Below are positions 1-6,722 of a stretch of 8,668 nt of DNA, one piece after another. Origin of the DNA: Phycisphaerales bacterium (GTDB lineage: Bacteria > Planctomycetota > Phycisphaerae > SM23-33); the NCBI GenBank assembly GCA_003171235.1, contig PMYM01000199.1:305-8972 (forward strand), given 5' to 3'. The number at the start of each line of letters is the position of its first letter. Within the stretch, counting starts at the first letter, position 1. The notes beneath the pieces are model-generated. The model saw nothing but the letters and a program-made list of their open reading frames with translations. It did not search any database and had not been told where the DNA came from. A program made the position numbers and the translations under genes.

Positions 1-48
1 CCGGGGGTGGAGCGAGCACGGCGCAGGCGGGCGCAGCGCAGCCCCCGG
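1..48 (+). repeat. REP-like palindrome, cut by the window edge
   Basis: The arms CCGGGGG (1-7) and CCCCCGG (42-48) are perfect inverted repeats around a GC-rich loop containing the string GCGCAGCGCAG. A related palindrome lies on the minus strand at 6672-6722, where the same CCGGGGGTGGAG start directly follows a GTAG head. The head of this copy, if present, would lie just outside the window. The class is inferred from that second copy. Confidence 0.6.
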
Positions 49-127
49 ATCGCGGCATCGGATTCAAAGAGCGAGCGCCTGGGCCTGCGCGCGGAATTGA
101 TCTTGCTCGCGATGGCGTGACGAGCCC

Positions 128-172
128 GTAGGGCACGCTGATTACTCGCCGGAGGCGAATAATCTGCGTGCC
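128..172 (+). repeat. REP element with GTAG head and long imperfect hairpin
   Basis: A GTAG tetranucleotide (128-131) is followed by a hairpin. GGCACGC (132-138) pairs with GCGTGCC (166-172), GATTA (140-144) with TAATC (160-164), and TCGCC (146-150) with GGCGA (154-158). The loop is three bases and there are two internal mismatches. GTAG followed by an imperfect palindrome is the known layout of REP sequences recognised by RAYT transposases. Its first 11 bases fit GTAGGGYRYGC, shared with the elements at 6556, 6977, 7167 and 7615. Confidence 0.75.
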
Positions 173-209
173 GGGCCTCTCACAGAATCACGCCGTCGGC
201 AGGTCAGAT

Positions 210-314
210 ATGTCGCCCCTCGCCCGATCAAGGCACTGCCTCGGGTTGGCCGGGGAGGCGACCGGATTGACAAACGACGAACTCGCGATGAAGCGCAAGG
301 TGTACTCGGAATGA
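210..314 (+). CDS. possible small ORF (34 aa) coupled to the next gene
   Basis: An ATG at 210, six bases after AGG (201-203), opens a 34-residue frame. It begins MSPLARSRHC and ends LAMKRKVYSE, and its TGA stop (312-314) overlaps the ATG of the next gene in an ATGA arrangement. Such overlaps usually mean translational coupling. The frame also stays open upstream to at least 174, so the start is uncertain. I recognise no family, and a 34-codon frame can arise by chance in GC-rich DNA. The overlap and the weak ribosome binding site of the downstream gene are the only support. Confidence 0.25.
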   Translation: MSPLARSRHCLGLAGEATGLTNDELAMKRKVYSE

Positions 315-1333
315 CCAAGAGCGATGACAAACGGCCGATTGAAATGATCCGCGACTCCGCACTGTCGATGCAGATTGGCGCTCCGGAAGACGGAGCGATC
401 CGCGAGATAATCAGCATTGGCGACCAGCTTCATATCGTTTTCGAGCACGCCGTCTTCGCCGTACAGCTTGCGGATGAGATCGATCCAGTCCGAACGAATG
501 CAGCAGTACCTAACACAAACCAGAAGGTCTTGTCGTACGGAGCGAAGGATTTCGCAGTTGGTCGAATCCTGCTGACCGCTCGCGCCCTGTTCAAAGCCAG
601 TCACTTGGGTCGCGAATTCCCGGAGCAGAAGGCACTGAAGCTCGCGTTTGACCTCCTACGGGACGTCACGGCAATGCTGGATATGCATGTGGATCTGGTG
701 AAAGTGATAGCGAGCGCGTCGAGAGAGGCAAATGCTCAGGTGAACGCAGATCGGAGCGTGGTGTTGCCAGCAGTGGGAGATGCGAAGAGTCGCTGTGACG
801 CTTTCGCTCAGAAGGTCGGTCACGCCATCGACACGATGGAGGAGATTGCCCGGCTTTTCTATCCGAATGAACTCTCGCAAAAATGGATCGACTCTCTGGT
901 TCGCGTCACCGCTCAAAAGCACGGCGATGACAAACCTCTATCTCAATTCATGGTCAAAGTTCGAGACGTATGGTTGTTCATGCGTGTTATCAGGAACATG
1001 GTCGAGCATCCGAAGAATGGTGCGCGCGTGATCGTACACGACTTCCGGCTGACGCCTGAGATGACAATCGTCCCGCCCCATGTCGAGATCGTCAGACACG
1101 GTGAGCCCGCTTCATCCCAAGACTTGCGGACGTTCATGACTGAAATCACCGGAACACTTCTTTCCACCGTGGAGATGTTTATTGCGCTGCTTTGTGGCGC
1201 GAACGCGGAGTCTTTCGCTGGCTTTCCGCTCTTGGTCGTCGAACTTCCGGAAAGTCGCCGCCCGAAGCAGAATCCGCACCAACGATTTTCTTATGGAATC
1301 AACATGAACGGTCAGATTCAGCCTCTGGGCTAG
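311..1333 (+). CDS. hypothetical protein with HEPN-like motif
   Basis: This is a 340-residue soluble protein without signal peptide or membrane segments, and I do not recognise a named family. It looks largely helical from about residue 80 to 235. It then has a β-rich stretch (about 237-265) and another helix (about 270-295). Within the helix at 215-233 the motif R228-N-M-V-E-H233 matches the R-x4-6-H active-site signature of HEPN ribonucleases and HEPN-like domains. The match is a motif inference only. ATG 311 is the first usable start: no ATG, GTG or TTG lies in frame above it back to about 173. Its binding site is weak (AAGG, 297-300), so coupling to the small ORF at 210-314 is possible. 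Base composition is visibly lower in GC than the ATPase genes, and REPs lie just upstream, which suggests an accessory gene. A partner such as a nucleotidyltransferase is not visible. Confidence 0.8.
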   Translation: MTKSDDKRPIEMIRDSALSMQIGAPEDGAIREIISIGDQLHIVFEHAVFAVQLADEIDPVRTNAAVPNTNQKVLSYGAKDFAVGRILLTARALFKASHLGREFPEQKALKLAFDLLRDVTAMLDMHVDLVKVIASASREANAQVNADRSVVLPAVGDAKSRCDAFAQKVGHAIDTMEEIARLFYPNELSQKWIDSLVRVTAQKHGDDKPLSQFMVKVRDVWLFMRVIRNMVEHPKNGARVIVHDFRLTPEMTIVPPHVEIVRHGEPASSQDLRTFMTEITGTLLSTVEMFIALLCGANAESFAGFPLLVVELPESRRPKQNPHQRFSYGINMNGQIQPLG

Positions 1334-1514
1334 CCGAGGAGGCGTGATGCGCCCGCCGCCAACGAGGCGTCGAACCGAATGTGAACAGCGCAGCTCAAAT
1401 CGTCGTTGTACCGTTCTGGTGTCAACCGTCTCAGGTTCGGCCGAGCGCAGCGAGGACGGCCGGTCGAAGTTCACGCCGCGGGTGCCGCAAGCGGCCTCGC
1501 CTTGGGTTCTCAAC

Positions 1515-1544
1515 TTGAAATCCGCCAAACCCAGAGGGTAGAGT
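1515..1544 (+). promoter_or_regulatory. putative sigma70-type promoter
   Basis: TTGAAA (1515-1520) matches five of six consensus -35 bases. It is followed after 18 bases by TAGAGT (1539-1544), four of six for -10. The site lies about 40 bases upstream of the GTG start of the propeller gene and is read toward it. It was found by eye only. Confidence 0.35.
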
Positions 1545-1585
1545 GCCCGGCAGGACAATCCTCTCAATTGAACAGGAGTGAGGCT

Positions 1586-3274
1586 GTGGGCCAGCAAGGG
1601 CGAAGTGTTTTCGGGGGCGTGGCGGTCAAGGCGGGAATTATCCTGGCGGCGGCGGTGCTGCTGGGGCAGGGGCGGATTAACGCCGACGAGCCGGCCAGCG
1701 CGCCTGCGTCCGCGCCCTCGCCCGAGCGCATCAGTCAACTGGTGAGAGAGCTGGGCAACGACGACTTCAAAACCCGCAAGGCAGCCCACGAGGAACTGCT
1801 CCGCATAGGCGTGCCGGCCAAGGAAGAACTGACCAAGGCCCTGAATTCCCCCGACATCGAAACCAAGAACCGCGTCCAGATCCTGCTGGAGCGAATTGCC
1901 CGGCAGGTGGAGGAACGTGCCAACCAGGAGATCGCCAGCAAGATCGAGTGGTCCTGCCCGCTGGATGGCGGCCCGCTTGGCGGCCCGGTGACGGCCGGCA
2001 ACGCCGTGGCGATTCGCAACAGCGACGGCAAGATATACGGCATGAGCGCCGCCGGCGGCAAGCGGCTGTGGGTCCTGGAGGGGCCAAAGGAAGTGCAGGA
2101 CGACCCGGTGGCACTGGACAAGTTGATTTACGTCGCGGACGCATCCCATAACGTCTACGCGTTCTCGAACGCAACCGGCAAGCAGGCCTGGAAATTCGAC
2201 CCCCGGGCGACCGCCACCCAACCGGCAACGGAGCCGGCCGATGAGGGGCCCCCCAGGCCCATGGGCGGCATAAACATGGTTTCCAGTTCGGTCCGGAGCG
2301 GTTCGGCCATGCCCGTGCCGCTCAAGCCGCTCTTTTGCGCCAGCAGCCTGGGCGCGGGCGAGGGAGTGGTCGTCTGCGACGACGGCGTCAACTTCGTTGC
2401 CCTGGATGCCGCCAGCGGCCAGAAAAAATGGGCCTGTCCAATGGAAAGCCCATACGGCCCGGTGGCGGTGGGAGGGGGCATGGTCTGCGCAGCCGATGAA
2501 GCGTCGGTCATACGGGCCTTCGAGGCCGCCACCGGCAGACCCCTCTGGAAGTACGAGCCCAGCGACAAATTCACCACCGCGGTTGAGAAGATCAGCATTG
2601 TGCAAGGGCGGGTTGTCGTCGCCCAGATGGAGAGCCTGGTCGCGCTGGACGCCAAGACCGGCAAGCTGGCCTGGACGCCCGAGCTGCTGGGCGAGAAGGC
2701 CCCCTCGGTGGACATAGTCAACAACCGGAGGATCACCCCGGGCGGCCTGGCCGACTTCACGCTTGCCAATGACATGGTTTACGTTCTCCGGCGGAACCTC
2801 TCGCCCGAGATAATGGCCTTTGACCTGCAGAGCGGCAAGAAGAAGCTGGAGTGCAAGGTCCGCTATGAACCAGGCGACGAGAAAAAGCCGCCGGGCAACC
2901 CGGCCAATAACATGCAGAGGATAAGCACCCTGACGACGAACGGAAGCGACCTGAAGCGGATGCTGGCGGCATTCTCGGGCAGCCTGGCCGTTGACGGCGA
3001 AGTCGCCTATATCAGCGCGACCGAGGGCCTGACCTGCGTGAACCTCAAGGACGGGCAGGTGCTCTGGCGGTTCCGAAGCGCCAAGCCCGTCATCGGCCAA
3101 CTGGTCCAGGTGGGCCCGCTGCTGTATTTCTCCACCTCCGGCTCCAAGGCCGCCCAGGCCCGCGCCCTGTTTGAGGTCTATACCCGGCAACCAGAGAAAG
3201 AACCCCAGGATGATCGCCCCAAGGACGACCGCCCGGCCGGGCTGCACGCCATGAAGGTTAGGGACTCTAAGTAG
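1586..3274 (+). CDS. secreted HEAT-like / PQQ-type β-propeller protein
   Basis: The 562-residue product is probably exported. I chose the GTG at 1586 because AGGAG (1574-1578) sits seven bases before it. The start also places a signal peptide at the very N-terminus: basic residues, a core of about AGIILAAAVLLG, and predicted cleavage after INA (31-33). The longer frame from ATG 1406 would bury that signal. Residues 48-105 form a HEAT-like helical repeat (LGNDDFKTRKAAHEELL...), a module frequent in planctomycete exported proteins. Residues 120-525 contain seven copies of a blade motif of the type AxDxxTGKxxW, at about 151, 191, 271, 310, 352, 410 and 483. Seven copies fit a full PQQ-like (PF13360-type) propeller. 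Such propellers often act as scaffolds rather than enzymes, and no PQQ-dehydrogenase catalytic residues were recognised. The tail is charged and proline-rich (EKEPQDDRPKDDRPAG). It appears monocistronic. Confidence 0.88.
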   Translation: MGQQGRSVFGGVAVKAGIILAAAVLLGQGRINADEPASAPASAPSPERISQLVRELGNDDFKTRKAAHEELLRIGVPAKEELTKALNSPDIETKNRVQILLERIARQVEERANQEIASKIEWSCPLDGGPLGGPVTAGNAVAIRNSDGKIYGMSAAGGKRLWVLEGPKEVQDDPVALDKLIYVADASHNVYAFSNATGKQAWKFDPRATATQPATEPADEGPPRPMGGINMVSSSVRSGSAMPVPLKPLFCASSLGAGEGVVVCDDGVNFVALDAASGQKKWACPMESPYGPVAVGGGMVCAADEASVIRAFEAATGRPLWKYEPSDKFTTAVEKISIVQGRVVVAQMESLVALDAKTGKLAWTPELLGEKAPSVDIVNNRRITPGGLADFTLANDMVYVLRRNLSPEIMAFDLQSGKKKLECKVRYEPGDEKKPPGNPANNMQRISTLTTNGSDLKRMLAAFSGSLAVDGEVAYISATEGLTCVNLKDGQVLWRFRSAKPVIGQLVQVGPLLYFSTSGSKAAQARALFEVYTRQPEKEPQDDRPKDDRPAGLHAMKVRDSK

Positions 3275-3341
3275 CGGCTGGGTGTTCGGGCCGGAGCAGG
3301 CGGAAAAACCATCTACAAGTCTGATACCTCCGCCGGCGCAG

Positions 3342-3377
3342 AAAAAAAGCCCTTGTAAGTGGTTTGTCTTACAGGGG
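3342..3377 (-). terminator. intrinsic terminator of the tRNA-Gln unit
   Basis: Read on the minus strand, CCCCTGTAAG pairs with CTTACAAGGG (ten pairs, one G-T) around an eight-base loop. The stem is followed at once by a C and a run of seven T (3342-3348 on the plus strand are A). It begins ten bases after the tRNA 3' end, so it should end that transcript. On the plus strand the hairpin lacks a T run, so it is not a good terminator for the propeller gene. Confidence 0.75.
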
Positions 3378-3386
3378 GTTTGGCAA

Positions 3387-3457
3387 CTGGGGAATAAGGA
3401 TTCGAACCTTAACTAACTGATCCAGAGTCAGTTGTGCTACCGTTACACTATTCCCCA
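3387..3457 (-). tRNA. trnQ: tRNA-Gln (anticodon CUG)
   Basis: The minus strand folds into a complete cloverleaf of 71 bases including the discriminator. The acceptor arms are TGGGGAA and TTCCCCA. The D stem is GTGT/GCAC with loop AACGGTA. The anticodon stem is ACTGA/TCAGT with loop CTCTGGA, giving anticodon CTG, which reads CAG. The variable loop is four bases, and the T arm is TAAGG/CCTTA with loop TTCGAAT. The discriminator is G, as expected for glutamine tRNAs, and CCA is not encoded. Promoter and terminator lie close on either side, so it forms its own unit, opposite in direction to its neighbours. Confidence 0.95.
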
Positions 3458-3488
3458 AAGCAATTATGCTCTGGCTGGCTACACCCTA

Positions 3489-3516
3489 AGTCTAATCTTG
3501 CACGGCAAGAAGTCAA
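3489..3516 (-). promoter_or_regulatory. putative promoter of tRNA-Gln
   Basis: On the minus strand TTGACT (3511-3516) and TAGACT (3489-3494) are separated by 16 bases and match -35 and -10 consensus at five and four positions. They are placed so that transcription would start about 20-25 bases before the mature tRNA 5' end. Confidence 0.5.
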
Positions 3517-3626
3517 GCCCCTGCAACGCGGTCTGAGCGATGGCGGCAGGTTTTCTGGCCGCCTGTGGATCGGGCCAGCGGGCAAGCGGCTTGACGGGCA
3601 CGGACCCGCGGCCTAAAAGGTGGGCA

Positions 3627-4391
3627 ATGGAACTTTTCTGGACGGGTCTGGCCGGCGGGGCCGGGGCCTTTGCCCACTGCCTGGGGATGTGCGGCGGGTT
3701 CGTGCTGGCCTTGTCCGGGCCGGTCGGCCGCAAGGCTGCCCTCGCCCGACAAGGGTTGTGGCTGGCGGGCAAGACCCTCACCTACGTGCTGCTGGGGGCG
3801 CTGGCGGGATTCTCGGGAGTGCTGCTGACGCAGCGGCTGGGCCGACTGGAAGACGTGCTGGCGTACCTGGCCGGTGGGGTGATGATCCTGGCCGGCCTGG
3901 GCGTGCTGGGTTTGAGTCCCCTGCGGCGGCGTGGGCAAGTCGAGTCGGCGGGCGCCCTGTCCGGCCTGATGGGCCAGGTCATGCGAACCAATACGCCGGC
4001 GGGGGCGCTCTTGCTTGGCCTGCTGGCGGGCCTGCTGCCCTGCCCGATCGTGCTGGCGTTTCTGGCCAAGGGCGTGCAGAGCGGCTCGGTAACCGGCGGC
4101 ATGACCCTGATGGCGGCCATGGGGCTGGGCACGGCGGGGCCGCTCCTGGTGCTGGGCCTGACCGGGCAAGTCCTCAGCCAGCGGCTGCGGCGGTGGGGAA
4201 ACGTGCTGGCCGGCGTCGTGCTGGTGCTCCTGGGGGCGGTGACGGTGCTGCGGGCCCTGCCGGCATTTCACCAGTTGGCCGGATGCCCTCACGGCCAGGC
4301 CGCCTCGTGCTGTGAGTCCCAACCGGCCGTGGCACCGGCCTCCTGCCCGCACTGCCAGAGCCAACCGGCCCTCCAGGAATCTTCGCCATGA
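3627..4391 (+). CDS. UreH/TauE-SafE-like six-TM protein with Cys-rich tail
   Basis: This is a 254-residue inner-membrane protein with about six transmembrane helices (about 5-30, 44-68, 76-98, 124-147, 155-180, 190-212). HCLGMCGG (17-24) and GLLPCP (135-140) are signatures of the UreH_2/DsbD_2-like group, often annotated 'sulfite exporter TauE/SafE'. Members of this group are commonly found next to CcoI-type copper ATPases. C18, C22 and C139 are candidate copper or redox ligands. After the last helix, residues 215-243 hold a Cys/His-rich tail (GCPHG, SCC, SCPHC) that could bind metal; this is inference. The ATG at 3627 is preferred over 3540 because AAAGG lies six bases upstream and the first helix then begins at the N-terminus. 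The stop overlaps the ATPase start as ATGA, so the two genes are translationally coupled and probably work together in copper handling. Exact substrate and role are not known. Confidence 0.85.
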   Translation: MELFWTGLAGGAGAFAHCLGMCGGFVLALSGPVGRKAALARQGLWLAGKTLTYVLLGALAGFSGVLLTQRLGRLEDVLAYLAGGVMILAGLGVLGLSPLRRRGQVESAGALSGLMGQVMRTNTPAGALLLGLLAGLLPCPIVLAFLAKGVQSGSVTGGMTLMAAMGLGTAGPLLVLGLTGQVLSQRLRRWGNVLAGVVLVLLGAVTVLRALPAFHQLAGCPHGQAASCCESQPAVAPASCPHCQSQPALQESSP

Positions 4392-6559
4392 CCGCCGCGA
4401 CCTGCGAGCATTGCGGGCTGCCGGTGCGCGGGTCGCTGCGGCGCGGCCAGCGGGCCTACTGCTGCTACGGCTGCCTCATGGTCAGCCGGATCGTCGGCGC
4501 CGCCCACGGCGACGGCGTGGCGGCCTGGCGGCTTCTGCGCCTGGCGGTGGGGGCGGTGCTGGCCATGGAAGTAATGATGATCTCCCTGCTGCTCTACACC
4601 CACCAGGTGGAGAGCTCGGCCGAAGGGGTGTTCCGCTGGGTGCTGCTGGTCTCGTCGGCCCCGGCCATGCTGCTCTTGGCCCCGCCCCTGGCGATGGGCG
4701 CCGCGGCCGAGCTGCGCAGCTTCCGCCTCAGCCTGGACGCCCTCGTCGCGACCGGTTCGCTGGCGGCGTTCGGCCTGTCGGCGGCCAACGTCATCCGCGG
4801 CCAGGGGCAGATATACTTCGACACCGCCACCATGCTGCCAGTGCTGGTGGCATTCGGCAAGATGCTCGAGGCCACCGCCCGCTCCCGCGCCCGCCAGCTT
4901 GCCCGGGGCCTGGCGGAATTGCTGCCCAGCCGGGCGCTGCGCGTGACGGCGGGGGGGCTCCAGGACGTGCCGGCCGCCAGCCTTTCGCCCGGCGACTTGG
5001 TGCGGGTGCGACCGGGCGAACGCATCGCCGTGGACGGCCTGATCGTCGAGGGCGCCACGCGCATCGAGGAATCGGTCTTCACCGGCCAATCGCAAACCCG
5101 CCAATGCGGCGTGGGCGACAGCGTGATGGCCGGCACGGTCAACGGCTACGGGGGCATCGTGGTGGCGGCCCAGAGCGCGGGCGAGGCCTCGCTCTTGGGG
5201 CGGATCGCCGAGCTGGTGCGACAAAGCCAGGGCGCCCCGCCCGCGCGCCGGCTGGCACAGCGGGCGGCCGACTGGTTCACCCCCGCGGTGCTGGCGTTGG
5301 CCCTGGCGGCGGGGCTGGCCTGGTGGCACGAAGGCTCCGGCCGCGCGGTCATGGTCATGCTGGCCGTGCTGGTGGTGGCCTGCCCCTGCGCCATGGGCAT
5401 CGCCGCCCCCTTGGCGACGGCCACGGCCATCGCCCGGGCCGCCCGGCGCGGCGTGCTGGTCCGCGGCGGCGACGTGCTGGAACGCATCGGTCAAATGCAA
5501 ATCCTTTGCCTGGACAAGACCGGCACCCTTACCGCCGGGCGGCAGGCCGTCACCGGCGTCCAGCCCCTTGACGGCACGGATGAAACAGAACTGCTGACCG
5601 CCCTGGCCGGGCTGGAGTCGGCCAGCGAGCACGCCCTTGGCAGGGCGATCGTGGCCGAGGCTCGCCGCCGCGGGCTGGCCGTGCCGGCCGTCGAGGATTT
5701 CCAGGCCATACCCGGCCGCGGGGTGCAGGGCACGGTGACGACGCCCGGCGGGAAACGCTTGGTCTTTGCCGGGGCCGAGGAGACAGTCGGCGGGCCTCAG
5801 GTGGAACAGGTTTGTAACCTGCTGGTTCCGGCACAGGTTGAAAACCTGTGCCACCAGATTAACGTGGAACAGGTTTGTAACCTGTTCGCTCCGACACAGG
5901 TTGAAAACCTGTGCCACCAGATTAACGGCTCCGCAACCTCCATCGCCGTGGGTTGGGATGGGCGGCTTCGCGGGCGGGTTTTCCTGGTTGACCCCTTGCG
6001 GCCTGACGCGCCTGCCGCGGTGGCCCAGCTCCGCCGCCTGGGGGTCGATGTGCAGGTGGTCTCCGGCGATGCCGGCCAGGCGGTCTCGCAGGTTGACTCG
6101 GCCCTTGGCCTGACGCCCGGGCGCTCGCGCCTGGGGCCGCAGGAGAAGCTCCAGTATCTGCGAGAGTTGGCCCGGCGGGGTCAGGTGGTGGGCATGGCCG
6201 GCGACGGCGTCAACGACGCACCCGTCCTGGCCGAGGCCGCCGTCGGCATCGCCCTGGGGGCCGGAACCGACCTGGCACGCCAGGCCGGAAACGTGGTGCT
6301 GGTCACCGACCAACTGTCGGCCCTCCCCTGGCTGGTGCAGCTCAGCCGCCGCACCCGGCGGATCATCCGCCAGAACCTCGCCTGGGCCCTGGGCTACAAC
6401 GCCCTTGCCCTGGCGGCCGCGGCCGCGGGCAAACTTCATCCCCTGCTGGCGGCGGTGGCCATGGTGATATCCAGCCTGACGCTGGTGAGCAATTCCCTGC
6501 GCCTGGCGGCGTTCCCGGACCGCGAGAAATCCCAAGCACGAAATCCGAAATCCGAGTAG
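4388..6559 (+). CDS. ccoI: CcoI/FixI-type copper-transporting P1B-ATPase
   Basis: The 723-residue membrane protein should move Cu(I) out of the cytoplasm using ATP. Family members supply copper for cbb3 oxidase assembly. Domains in order: an N-terminal Cys cluster typical of CcoI (C6-x2-C9, C25-C26-x2-C29); helices from about 48; the actuator (about 165-275); the CPC ion motif C332-P-C334; the phosphorylation site D376-KTGT; the N-domain SEHA (413-416) and GRGVQG (443-448); the P-domain GDGVND (605-610); and last helices with Y670-N671 and M692-x2-SS, which mark the Cu(I) subgroup. AGGAA at 4375-4379 is the binding site. Departures from the family: the usual HMA domain between Cys cluster and first helix is absent. 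TGES is TGQS (232-235), losing the glutamate that drives dephosphorylation. The HP dipeptide is HA (415-416). Residues 472-513 are two in-frame copies of a palindromic DNA repeat placed just before the P-domain strand LVDPLRPDA. The C-terminal tail KSQARNPKSE is repeat-like, and its TAG stop lies in a REP head. It may be active, altered or decaying. Confidence 0.87.
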   Translation: MTAATCEHCGLPVRGSLRRGQRAYCCYGCLMVSRIVGAAHGDGVAAWRLLRLAVGAVLAMEVMMISLLLYTHQVESSAEGVFRWVLLVSSAPAMLLLAPPLAMGAAAELRSFRLSLDALVATGSLAAFGLSAANVIRGQGQIYFDTATMLPVLVAFGKMLEATARSRARQLARGLAELLPSRALRVTAGGLQDVPAASLSPGDLVRVRPGERIAVDGLIVEGATRIEESVFTGQSQTRQCGVGDSVMAGTVNGYGGIVVAAQSAGEASLLGRIAELVRQSQGAPPARRLAQRAADWFTPAVLALALAAGLAWWHEGSGRAVMVMLAVLVVACPCAMGIAAPLATATAIARAARRGVLVRGGDVLERIGQMQILCLDKTGTLTAGRQAVTGVQPLDGTDETELLTALAGLESASEHALGRAIVAEARRRGLAVPAVEDFQAIPGRGVQGTVTTPGGKRLVFAGAEETVGGPQVEQVCNLLVPAQVENLCHQINVEQVCNLFAPTQVENLCHQINGSATSIAVGWDGRLRGRVFLVDPLRPDAPAAVAQLRRLGVDVQVVSGDAGQAVSQVDSALGLTPGRSRLGPQEKLQYLRELARRGQVVGMAGDGVNDAPVLAEAAVGIALGAGTDLARQAGNVVLVTDQLSALPWLVQLSRRTRRIIRQNLAWALGYNALALAAAAAGKLHPLLAAVAMVISSLTLVSNSLRLAAFPDREKSQARNPKSE
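5801..5926 (+). repeat. two tandem 63-bp palindromic units inside the ATPase gene
   Basis: Units 5801-5863 and 5864-5926 match at 59 of 63 positions, with all four differences in a short central stretch. Each starts GTGGAACAGGTT and holds two hairpins: CAGGTT/AACCTG with loop TGT, and CACAGGTT/AACCTGTG with loop GAA, followed by CCAC. Each unit is 21 codons, so the frame is kept; it is read VEQVCNL...VENLCHQIN. The hairpins and the GTGG...CCAC ends resemble REP units, and differ in sequence from the GTAG REPs elsewhere in the window. Confidence 0.9.
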
Positions 6560-6580
6560 GGCGTGCAACTTGTTGCACGC
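6556..6580 (+). repeat. REP element overlapping the ATPase stop codon
   Basis: The GTAG head (6556-6559) is followed by one G. The arms GCGTGCAAC (6561-6569) and GTTGCACGC (6572-6580) follow, two bases apart. The TAG of the head is the stop codon of the P-type ATPase. The hairpin may also slow or end transcription, but there is no T run. A near-identical copy lies at 6977-7002. Confidence 0.8.
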
Positions 6581-6671
6581 GCAATCCCGTTCAGACAACC
6601 ACACCATCGGCAGACTGGACCAAACCTCGCGGGCGATTACGGCACTGCCTCTGTTCATTCAGAACCCCTTC

Positions 6672-6722
6672 CCGGGGGTTTCGCGGCCTGCGCTGCGCTC
6701 CGGCCTCTCCACCCCCGGCTAC
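6672..6722 (-). repeat. REP element, same type as the window start
   Basis: On the minus strand GTAG (6719-6722) precedes CCGGGGGT (6711-6718), which pairs perfectly with ACCCCCGG (6672-6679). The start GTAGCCGGGGGTGGAG and the GCGCAGCGCAG loop motif match the palindrome at 1-48. Confidence 0.75.

Noticed and set aside
1..120. Possible C-terminal end of an upstream gene (39 codons open to TGA at 118)
   Set aside because: The first 48 bases form a REP-like hairpin matching another intergenic copy, and the peptide is Arg-rich with no support.
188..604. 138-residue minus-strand frame opposite the HEPN-like gene
   Set aside because: The plus-strand frame is longer, has coherent helical character and a recognisable motif. 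The antisense frame has none.
1321..1343. Hairpin GCCTC/GAGGC over the stop codon of the HEPN-like gene
   Set aside because: Short stem with no T run; too weak to call a terminator.
1112..3247. 711-residue minus-strand open frame
   Set aside because: It lies antisense to the propeller gene, whose blade motifs, signal peptide and binding site are clear. Its translation is low-complexity G/A/L/R-rich, typical of GC-rich shadow frames.
3387..3457. tRNA as attachment site of an integrated element
   Set aside because: No copy of the tRNA 3' end was seen elsewhere in the window, and no integrase is present.
3513..4364. 283-residue minus-strand open frame
   Set aside because: Antisense to the UreH-like gene; Q/H/R-rich low complexity, and it crosses the tRNA promoter region.
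5801..5926. CRISPR array
   Set aside because: There are only two units, they abut without unique spacers, and both are internally palindromic and in frame.
4289..6658. 789-residue minus-strand open frame
   Set aside because: It is the antisense shadow of the ATPase, rich in H, Q, G and R with no domain, and it runs through the repeats.
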